Program-made: the position numbers and the translations under genes
Notes under the pieces: model-generated
Told to the model about the DNA's origin: nothing
What the model saw: the letters and a program-made list of their open reading frames with translations, nothing else
The model's database searches: none
Source: Streptomyces polyasparticus
Lineage (GTDB): Bacteria > Actinomycetota > Actinomycetes > Streptomycetales > Streptomycetaceae
DNA length: 64,000 nucleotides
Reading direction: 5' to 3'
Assembly (NCBI RefSeq): GCF_014493765.1
Contig: NZ_JACTVJ010000030.1
Coordinates: forward strand, 62,001 to 126,000
In this document: positions 58,124 through 64,000 of the stretch, piece by piece
Layout of the letters: every line of letters begins with the position of its first letter
Position numbering within the stretch: position 1 is the first letter of the stretch

Positions 58124-58576
58124 ATGCACCGGCGTTTCCAGCGCGGCAGCGGATCGTCCGACACCAACGGACCGCCCGCCACCCCGGCTGAGGCACGCGC
58201 GCGTGTCCGGCGGCTGCTCTCTCCGCGGTTCGGCTCCGACAGCCGGGAGATCGCCCGGGATCCCCGTGTCGCGGACATCCTTCTGGTCACGTCCGAACTG
58301 TGCAGCAACGCGCTGACGCACGGAGGCGGCATCGCGGCCTTCGGCATCAGTGTCGAGGAGGACGAGGTGACCCTGGACGTGGCCGACCACTCCTTCCACC
58401 TGCCGGCCGAACGGGCCGACGCCACCGACTTGGGGACACCCGGCGGATACGGGTGGAAAGTCGTCGAGCGGCTGAGCAGTGAGGTAAGCGTCACCCTCTG
58501 CTCGGACGGCAAGGTCGTCAGCGCCCGGGTCCCGTTGCCGCCGCGCCACGAACCCACCCTCGCGGCGACGGCCTGA
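58124..58576 (+). CDS. Anti-sigma-type ATP-binding protein (RsbW/HATPase_c_2-like)
   Basis: 150 residues from an ATG behind AGGAAAGG. It has the GHKL N-box ILLVTSELCSNALTHGGG, a LDVADHSFH segment, and a GGYGWKVVERLS G2-like loop. The D-x-GxG (G1) box is poorly kept (VADHSFHLP), so ATP binding may be weak. Such proteins regulate sigma factors or anti-sigma antagonists, fitting the rsb operon that follows 336 bp downstream. Confidence 0.85.
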   Translation: MHRRFQRGSGSSDTNGPPATPAEARARVRRLLSPRFGSDSREIARDPRVADILLVTSELCSNALTHGGGIAAFGISVEEDEVTLDVADHSFHLPAERADATDLGTPGGYGWKVVERLSSEVSVTLCSDGKVVSARVPLPPRHEPTLAATA

Positions 58577-58733
58577 GGCGGCGGACATCGGCGTATTCCG
58601 GGCGGACTTTCAGCGTTGCCCGAGCCTCCCGCACACCTCCCGAGTCACGTGAGACGTCACGCATCGCACACCGATCCCTCGGTCCGGTGACCACACGAAC
58701 TCCCGTACGCCTCAAAATTTCACGGGCGTCCAG

Positions 58734-58758
58734 GTATCACCCCGCGTGAAGGGGGTAC
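58734..58758 (+). promoter_or_regulatory. Sigma-B-type promoter upstream of the rsb operon
   Basis: GTAT (58734-58737), 15 bases, then GGGTAC (58753-58758), exactly the GNNT-N14-16-GGGTAC/T form given for stress sigma factors in Streptomyces. It would start transcription near 58765 and leave a leader of about 150 nt before rsbR. It suggests the operon is part of a sigma-B-type general-stress regulon and may feed back on itself. The rest of 58577-58912 shows no gene. Confidence 0.65.
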
Positions 58759-58912
58759 ACGGCGAGCCGAACTCTGCCGCGGTGGTGATCGCGCCGGATG
58801 TGAACCAGGACCGCCCAGGTCGGCTTGCCTTGTCAGCCTCCTTGACCGGCTCACTGGACACGTCCGCCGTGCATCGCGGCGGAGGAACCATTGTCGAGCG
58901 CGAGAGGTGCTA

Positions 58913-59797
58913 GTGAGTCCGCGGGAAGATGCCACCCGGGAGCGTCTGCATGACGCTCTCAGGGAACGTCACGAAGAGATCGCCGACCGATGGGTACGAC
59001 TGCAGCTGGAGCAGACCGACGCCGCCGAGCTGGACGAGGGCCAGCTGCGCACCGAGGCCGCTCAGCTGCTTTCGGCGCTCATGGACGGCCTGTCCGGCGA
59101 CACGCCCGTCCGCCGTCTGGTCGCCTCGCACCGCGATCTGCGTGCCTGCGTCATGGAGTTGTCGCTGCACCGGGCCCGCGCCGGCGCCTCCCCCACCGAC
59201 ACATCCCTCGCCGTGCTCTGCCTCAAGGAAGCCCTCCTTGAGGCGATGCAGTACACCACACGGGACACGGCGGAGCTGTTCGCCGCCGCGGTACTGATCA
59301 ACCGGCTGCTCGACGCTGCCGGTGCGCTGTCCTTCGAGACCTACGTCGAAGGCCGCGAGGAGATCATCCGGCGCCAGAGCCGCCAGCTGCTCGAAGTCTC
59401 CACCCCCGTCGTCCAGTTGTGGCGCCATGTGCTCGCCGTGCCTCTGATCGGCACGCTGGACACCGCGCGCACCCAGGTCGTGATGGAGAGCGTGCTGCAG
59501 GCCATCCAGGAGCACGAGGCCCAAGTGGCCATCATCGACATCACCGGCGTTCCCGCCGTGGACACGGCCGTCGCCCAGCATCTGATGCACACCGTCAACG
59601 CCGTACGACTGATGGGAGCCGACTGTGTCATCAGCGGTATCCGCCCGCCGATCGCACAGACCATCGCCCAGCTCGGCATCGATCTGTCGACCATCCTGAC
59701 CAAGGCCACCCTCGCCGACGCCCTTGCCGCGGCCATCCGGCTCACGGACGAGCCGACGCTCGGACCGGGCTCGGAGATCACGGCGGCCGCACGGTGA
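58913..59797 (+). CDS. RsbR-type stressosome protein (RsbRD-like N domain + STAS)
   Basis: 294 residues from the GTG at 58913 (GAGAGG five bases upstream). An N-terminal helical, globin-like region (ERHEEIADRWVRLQLEQTDA onward) is followed by the linker GREEIIRRQSRQLLEVSTPV and a STAS domain with VPLIGTLDTART and DITGVPAVDTAVAQHL. The Thr in VDT is the usual RsbT phosphorylation site. It is the sensory scaffold of the stressosome. The stop overlaps rsbS by GTGA. Confidence 0.9.
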   Translation: MSPREDATRERLHDALRERHEEIADRWVRLQLEQTDAAELDEGQLRTEAAQLLSALMDGLSGDTPVRRLVASHRDLRACVMELSLHRARAGASPTDTSLAVLCLKEALLEAMQYTTRDTAELFAAAVLINRLLDAAGALSFETYVEGREEIIRRQSRQLLEVSTPVVQLWRHVLAVPLIGTLDTARTQVVMESVLQAIQEHEAQVAIIDITGVPAVDTAVAQHLMHTVNAVRLMGADCVISGIRPPIAQTIAQLGIDLSTILTKATLADALAAAIRLTDEPTLGPGSEITAAAR

Positions 59798-60204
59798 ACG
59801 CCCCGCGGCCTTCGGCCGTGCCCATCCTGCGGCTAGGCGACGTCCTGGTGACCGGGCTCCTCAACGAGCTCGACGACACCTCGGCGCTGATGTTCACCGA
59901 CGAGCTGACCGAGCGGATCGTCGCCGACGGCGCGCGCGGCGTCCTCATCGACGTCTCGCGCCTGGACCTGATCGACTCGTTCGTCGCCCGTACGCTCACC
60001 GAACTCGCGACCATGGCACGTCTGCTGGGAGCCAGAGTGATCGTCGCGGGTATGCGGCCCGCCGTGGCGATCACGCTGGTCGAACTCGGGCTGCAGCTCA
60101 GGGGCGTGGAGACCGCCCTCAACGCGGAACAGGGCATGCACGCCCTGGGGTGGCAGCAGGCGCCAGGGTCATCGAGAGGCGACTCCTATGACGCTCTACG
60201 ATGA
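59794..60204 (+). CDS. rsbS: RsbS-type STAS antagonist
   Basis: 136 residues from the GTG at 59794 in a GTGA overlap with rsbR. A single STAS domain: VPILRLGDVLVTGLLNELDD, GVLIDVSRLDLIDSFVARTL with the serine in IDS that RsbT phosphorylates, and ARVIVAGMRPAVAITLVELG. It should bind and restrain RsbT in the stressosome core together with RsbR. It overlaps rsbT by 17 bp. Confidence 0.92.
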   Translation: MNAPRPSAVPILRLGDVLVTGLLNELDDTSALMFTDELTERIVADGARGVLIDVSRLDLIDSFVARTLTELATMARLLGARVIVAGMRPAVAITLVELGLQLRGVETALNAEQGMHALGWQQAPGSSRGDSYDALR

Positions 60205-60673
60205 GGGCTACGCCCGGGGCGCACAGCAAGCCGACGGCCCACTGCGGCCCGTAGGCCTGGATGTGGCGCCCGGCGCAGCGACGACCCATGCGGTGATGAG
60301 CGAGCAGGACCTGCTGACAGTCCGGCACGCGGTGCGGTCGGCCACGGTCGAGGCCGGGTTCGCCCTGGTGGACCAGACCCGCATCGTGACCGCGGCCAGC
60401 GAGCTCGCCCGCAACGCCTATGTGCACGGCGGCGGCGGCTCGTTGACGATCGAGGTGCTCGGACACGGCGCACGCGCGGGCGTCCGCCTGATCGTGCGGG
60501 ACAACGGCCCCGGCATCCCCGACCTCGAAAAGGCCCTGACCGACGGCTGGACCACGGGCGCCGGACTCGGCCACGGCCTGGGCGGGGCGCGTCGCCTCAT
60601 GCACGAGTTCGACGTGGACACGGTCGTCGGCCAAGGCACCACCGTGACGGCGATTCGCTGGAACAACCGGTGA
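60188..60673 (+). CDS. rsbT: RsbT-type serine/threonine kinase (GHKL)
   Basis: 161 residues with the N-box ASELARNAYVHGGGG, the G1 box VRDNGPGIPDLEKAL and GLGHGLGGARRLMHEF as the G2 region. RsbT phosphorylates RsbR and RsbS under stress, then activates the RsbU phosphatase. The gene sits between rsbS and the phosphatase genes with overlaps on both sides. An unusual N-terminal extension of about 35 residues precedes the domain. Confidence 0.92.
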   Translation: MTLYDEGYARGAQQADGPLRPVGLDVAPGAATTHAVMSEQDLLTVRHAVRSATVEAGFALVDQTRIVTAASELARNAYVHGGGGSLTIEVLGHGARAGVRLIVRDNGPGIPDLEKALTDGWTTGAGLGHGLGGARRLMHEFDVDTVVGQGTTVTAIRWNNR

Positions 60674-61689
60674 CCGCGATGACGGCGCACGGCCTGGCAG
60701 CCACGCTCGTACGGATGGACCATTACAGCGCCGTCCATCTGGCCGCCAACGCCGCACGCGCCACCGCTCAGTCCTGCGGTCTGAGCGGTGCGCTGCCCGA
60801 GCGTGCCGCGGTCCTTGCCAGTGAACTGGCCAGCAACGTGGTCAAGCACGCCAAGAACGGCGCCCTCTACATCCAGAAACCACCGGACGGAACCGGCGTC
60901 CAGGTCATCGCCGTCGACCACGGCCCCGGAATGGCCGACCCCGCCCTGTGCATGGCCGACGGCTACACCAGCACCAACTCGCTCGGTTCGGGTCTCGGTG
61001 CCGTACAGCGGATGGCCAGCGAGCTGACCATCCGCTCCCGCCCCGGCGCCGGCACCCTGGTCTGCGCACGCCTGTCCGTTCCCGGCAGCACGCCGGTCAC
61101 CACGGAGCCCGCCCTCGGCACCCTGCTGCTCACGGCCGAGGGCGAGCAGGAGTGCGGCGACGGCTGGGCCGTGCAACGCAACCACGACAGCCGTACGTTC
61201 GCCGTGATCGACGGACTGGGCCACGGCAAGGCCGCCTCCGACGCGTCCCGTACAGCCGTCCAGGCCTTCCTCGACGCGGGCGACGCACCGCTCCTCGAAC
61301 TGCTCGACTGCCTGCACAAAGCACTGCGGCGCACCCGCGGTGCGGCGGTCGCCCTGCTCAGGCTGCGCCCCGGCAGCGTCGAGCACTGCGGCGTGGGCAA
61401 TGTCCGCGCCGCACTGACCACACCGGACGGAACGGTGCGGCGGATGTCGCCCCGCCCCGGTGTGGTGGGCTGGAACCTTCCCGCCCCGCACGTCGAGCGG
61501 ATGACGGCACCGGCGGGAAGTTCCGTGGTCGCGCACACCGACGGCATAGACGATGCCTGGGCACGGCAGCCGACCCCGGCCCTGCTGCGCCTGCCCGCAC
61601 CGCTGCTCGCCGCGGCCCTCGCCCACAGCCACCGTCTGTCACGGGACGACGCCACCATCCTCGTCTCCGGCACCACCAGGGGGACCTGA
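60670..61689 (+). CDS. Fusion of GHKL ATPase and SpoIIE-type phosphatase (RsbX-like)
   Basis: 339 residues from a GTG in a GTGA overlap with rsbT. The N-terminal GHKL domain has ASELASNVVKHAKNG, VDHGPGMADP and SLGSGLGAVQRMAS. The C-terminal PP2C/SpoIIE domain has FAVIDGLGHGKAASDAS, HCGVGNVRAAL and SVVAHTDGIDDAW, and resembles RsbX. RsbX dephosphorylates RsbR and RsbS to reset the stressosome. The fused kinase-like half could add its own control. It is coupled to rsbU by the TGATG overlap. Confidence 0.9.
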   Translation: MTAMTAHGLAATLVRMDHYSAVHLAANAARATAQSCGLSGALPERAAVLASELASNVVKHAKNGALYIQKPPDGTGVQVIAVDHGPGMADPALCMADGYTSTNSLGSGLGAVQRMASELTIRSRPGAGTLVCARLSVPGSTPVTTEPALGTLLLTAEGEQECGDGWAVQRNHDSRTFAVIDGLGHGKAASDASRTAVQAFLDAGDAPLLELLDCLHKALRRTRGAAVALLRLRPGSVEHCGVGNVRAALTTPDGTVRRMSPRPGVVGWNLPAPHVERMTAPAGSSVVAHTDGIDDAWARQPTPALLRLPAPLLAAALAHSHRLSRDDATILVSGTTRGT

Positions 61690-62933
61690 TGATCACTCAC
61701 GGCACCACGCACCACTCCCTGCCGGGGCTGCGTGCCGCCTTGCGCCGACTCGCCCACCAGTGGCACCTGCCCGCCGAGCTGAGGGCCCGGCTCACCCTGT
61801 CCGTATCCACCGTGGCGGCGGCGGAGCTCAACGCGGGCCGCCTCGTCACCCTGCACGTGGCCCCCGAACCGGCACCGGACGGACGCCCACCAGAGCTGAC
61901 CGTACGGCTGCGCACTCCGCTCACCCCGTCGGGCGTTCCCGCACCGCCCAACCTTCCGCTGCCGGCCGAACAGCTGCCGGGCGCCGTGACCCTGTGGCGC
62001 CTGCCGACGCAGGCGCACGCCCCCATGGTGGAGAGTTCCGCCGGTCAGCTGGACCTGCTCGAAGAGGAGTTGCGAGCAGCCGTCGAGCGGGCCGACGCGC
62101 TCGCCGCCGAACAGGAGCGGCTGACCCGCGAGTTGAACGAGACCAACAGCGGAGTGCTCGCCCTCTACGTCCAGTTGGAGGAGCGCGACGAACAGCTGCG
62201 CCGCGCCCACGGCCGGACCCTGCGCGAACTCGAGGACGCGCTACGGCCCCCGCCGGTCCGGATCCCGGGCCTGGAGATGGCCGTGCACTACGCCCCCGCC
62301 GATATCCACGCGCCGACCGGCGGCGATCTGTACGACTGGTTCCAACTGCCCGACGGCAGCGTCCACATCACCCTCGTCGACGCACTCGGCCACGGCGTGA
62401 CCAGCACCCGCAGCGCCCTCAACGTGACCCACGCCGTCCGCACCCTCGCCCTCGAGGGACACCCGCTCGACTCGATCGTCGCCCGCACCGACGAGATCCT
62501 GCTGCCTTTCGACGCCGAGCTGATGTCGACGGTGCTGCTCGTACGCCTCGATCCCACGACCGGGCGGCTCTCCGTGGCCAACGGAAGCCACCCACCGCCG
62601 CTCCTCGTACGCAACGACGGCACCTCCACCCTGGTGGAGGTGCGCGGTCGCGGCATCGGCTACCCGATGCCCGGCAGCGACGCCGTACGGCATGAAACCC
62701 TTGCCCCTGGTGACCTGTTGGTCCTCTACACCGACGGTCTGACCGAGAGCCGTCGCAACCCGATCGAGGGCGAGGCCCGGCTCACCGCCGCCGCGACCCG
62801 GCTGCGCCATCACCCCATAGAGGAGATTCCCGGCGCGCTGGCGGCAGAGCTCCACACCCAGATCCTGCACCCCGACGACACCGTCGCCCTGGCGGTGCGC
62901 CGCACCACGCCGACCCAAGGTGGAACACCGTGA
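61689..62933 (+). CDS. RsbU-type PP2C phosphatase
   Basis: 414 residues starting in a TGATG overlap with the RsbX-like gene. N-terminal regulatory region, coiled-coil segment (about 115-185: LLEEELRAAVERADALAAEQ, LYVQLEERDEQLRRAHGRTL), then a SpoIIE/PP2C domain with PTGGDLYDWFQLPDG, LVDALGHGVTSTRSALN, VANGSHPPPLLVRNDG and LLVLYTDGLTESR. The metal-binding aspartates are in place. When activated it should dephosphorylate the RsbV-type protein encoded next. Confidence 0.92.
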   Translation: MITHGTTHHSLPGLRAALRRLAHQWHLPAELRARLTLSVSTVAAAELNAGRLVTLHVAPEPAPDGRPPELTVRLRTPLTPSGVPAPPNLPLPAEQLPGAVTLWRLPTQAHAPMVESSAGQLDLLEEELRAAVERADALAAEQERLTRELNETNSGVLALYVQLEERDEQLRRAHGRTLRELEDALRPPPVRIPGLEMAVHYAPADIHAPTGGDLYDWFQLPDGSVHITLVDALGHGVTSTRSALNVTHAVRTLALEGHPLDSIVARTDEILLPFDAELMSTVLLVRLDPTTGRLSVANGSHPPPLLVRNDGTSTLVEVRGRGIGYPMPGSDAVRHETLAPGDLLVLYTDGLTESRRNPIEGEARLTAAATRLRHHPIEEIPGALAAELHTQILHPDDTVALAVRRTTPTQGGTP

Positions 62934-63316
62934 CCCCCACCAGCCACCTCAGGGTGGCGCACCGCGCATGCCGCGGTGGCACCGTCCTGACCATCGCCGG
63001 AGAGCTCGACTACGACGCCACGCCCACCGTCCGCAAGGAGTTGGAGAGCCTGCACCTGGAGACCGGCGACCTGCTGGTCCTCGACCTGTCGCATGTGTCC
63101 TTCTGCGACTCCAGCGGAATCACCCAGCTCATCGCCGCCCGCAACACGGCGCTCGGCCGCCGAGCGGGAATCGCCCTCTGCGGCGTGACTCCCACCGTCG
63201 CCAGAGTCCTGAACATAACGGGCCTCACCGCCGTGCTCCCGTCGCACGACTCCCCCGACGAGGCGTTCACGGCCGCGAAAGCCCGGGGAACGAGCTCCGT
63301 GACGGATCACGACTAG
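62930..63316 (+). CDS. Anti-anti-sigma factor (RsbV-like STAS)
   Basis: 128 residues from a GTG in a GTGA overlap with rsbU. STAS fold: GGTVLTIAGELDYDATPTVR, LLVLDLSHVSFCDSSGITQL with the phosphorylatable serine in CDSSG, and ALCGVTPTVARVLNITGL. Dephosphorylated RsbV binds an anti-sigma kinase and frees the sigma factor. No sigma factor gene follows within the window, so its target must lie elsewhere; the kinase-like ATPase at 58124 is one candidate partner. Confidence 0.92.
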   Translation: MTPTSHLRVAHRACRGGTVLTIAGELDYDATPTVRKELESLHLETGDLLVLDLSHVSFCDSSGITQLIAARNTALGRRAGIALCGVTPTVARVLNITGLTAVLPSHDSPDEAFTAAKARGTSSVTDHD

Positions 63317-63350
63317 GCGCCGCGCTGCGGCTCAAGCGTCGATCTAGATG

Positions 63351-63504
63351 TGTTGTCCGGACAGGTTGGTGACGTGTCGGTGGTCTTGCACGGGTGAGGG
63401 CCTTCTGGGTTCGGTGTGGATTGCGACATCGACGCCGAGTCTCAGAAGGCCCTCGTGGTCCACCGTAATGCCCCGCTGACGCCGACCGGGAGACTGCGGC
63501 TGGC
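63351..63504 (+). mobile_element. IS481-family insertion sequence remnant (left end plus transposase start)
   Basis: The block begins TGTTGTCCGGACAGG, consistent with an IS end. From a GTG at 63455 it reads VVHRNAPLTPTGRLRLA, which matches the highly conserved start of IS481-type transposases (HRNAPLTPxGRLRL). The match stops at about 63504, where the sequence becomes the interior of a minus-strand host gene. Only the left end remains. Confidence 0.6.
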
Positions 63505-63700
63505 GGTACACGTACTCGGTGAAGTACGGCCCGCCGTAGTGGATATGACGCGGGGCTTCGAGCCGACCGGTCGCGCAGGTGTCCGTCTCGGCGCCGTACA
63601 CCGGCCCCGGGACGTTGAGCCACAGGCGGTCCTCCCAGCGCCCGTTGAAGCTTGGGTACGCCTGGAACAGGACCGCCGCCGCGTCGAAGTAGAGCGTCAC
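63505..63700 (-). pseudogene. Conserved actinomycete protein, 3' end replaced by the IS481 relic
   Basis: From a GTG at 63700 it reads VTLYFDAAAVLFQAYPSFNG, RWEDRLWLNVPGPVYGAETD, HIHYGGPYFTEYVYRQPQ. After that the frame enters the IS relic and continues to a stop at 63344 with sequence that is unlike the family. The first 65 residues match a conserved hypothetical family I have seen in Streptomyces, of unknown function. The loss of its C terminus makes it a probable pseudogene. Confidence 0.6.
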
Positions 63701-63851
63701 GAGGGCAGCGTACTTTTGCCCGGCCTCGGCAGTGCGTGCTGCGCAGGGGCAGTTGAGTTGGGGGCGGCGCAGGTTTCCACCGCGTGGCGAAGTTGCTGCC
63801 GGGTTGCCCGGGGGCGGGCGCCGCTCCGCTGCCTGTCCAAGGTCGCGTTCC

Positions 63852-64000
63852 ATGACGAGAACCACGCCCCCACGGCCGCTGGATGCCGAGGCGCTCTTCC
63901 CGGAATTGGCGGCCTACCGAGGCACCACTACGCGGCTCCACCCGCGGCCGGGCAGCCCGCAGATGTCGGCCAGCTCGGTGGGCGGACCCATGCTGTGGCC
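63852..64000 (+). CDS. N-terminal part of a conserved Streptomyces protein (partial, runs off right edge)
   Basis: From the ATG at 63852: MTRTTPPRPLDAEALFPELA, then AYRGTTTRLHPRPGSPQ and SSVGGPMLW. The LFPELAAYR-x-TxTRLHPRPG ... SSVGGPxLWP pattern recalls a conserved actinomycete family of unknown function. It continues past the window. Confidence 0.6.
   Translation, partial: MTRTTPPRPLDAEALFPELAAYRGTTTRLHPRPGSPQMSASSVGGPMLW

Overview
The window is high-GC DNA with codon use, GTG/TTG starts, rare TTA codons and gene families typical of Streptomyces or a close actinomycete relative. It looks like accessory (chromosome-arm-like) sequence: a nonribosomal peptide (NRPS) cluster at the left, a small terpene locus and gene debris in the middle, secreted enzymes further right, and a stress-signalling operon at the right end.

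Region 1 (1-33.3 kb) is the NRPS cluster. A left-edge gene fragment, possibly a CmlA-type diiron beta-hydroxylase, diverges from a plus-strand operon: MbtH-like protein, NRPS1 (C-A-T-C-A-T), type II thioesterase, and NRPS2 (C-A-T-C-A-T-E). NRPS2 ends in a fused serine beta-lactamase/PBP-like domain, best read as a cis PBP-type thioesterase or peptide cyclase. A perfect 18-bp inverted-repeat terminator separates it from convergent panD (beta-alanine synthesis). A BCAT-like protein that has lost the PLP lysine diverges from panD. Next come a small secreted peptide gene and a SARP regulator. A long minus-strand operon carries A-T loading module, SnoaL-like protein, branched-chain aminotransferase, C-A-T NRPS, free-standing C domain, LOG-family protein, M20 amidohydrolase and MFS exporter. 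Six adenylation domains suggest a hexapeptide ending in a D residue. TTA codons in the SARP, NRPS2 and the lone C domain suggest bldA control.

Region 2 (33.7-46 kb) holds a galactose mutarotase/U32-like operon with a CGAAATTTCG operator, and a small secreted protein. It also has a terpene cyclase + short-chain dehydrogenase pair and a diacylglycerol-kinase-like lipid kinase. Between them lie several damaged or chimeric genes: a frameshifted pentapeptide-repeat protein, an orphan Fic-type toxin beside a truncated SH3-like gene, and a truncated sigma-factor-like ORF. A DUF4333 lipoprotein closes the region.

Region 3 (45.6-57.9 kb) has a LuxR regulator, a divergent MarR/EamA pair sharing one operator, a secreted beta-propeller protein, a trypsin-like protease, and two tandem secreted multidomain carbohydrate enzymes. 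These are ThuA-DUF1080-ricin and GSDH-PKD-CBM6-ricin, whose ricin domains are near-identical 384-bp repeats. A kinase-like protein follows.

Region 4 (57.9-64 kb) contains an anti-sigma-type ATPase and a tightly overlapping rsb operon: RsbR, RsbS, RsbT, an RsbX-like phosphatase with a fused ATPase, RsbU and RsbV. A sigma-B-type promoter precedes the operon. The right end has a Tn3 relic, an IS481 relic that truncates a conserved gene, and a gene running off the edge.

All functions are inferred from sequence motifs read by eye. No database search was run. Adenylation codes were aligned manually and are tentative.
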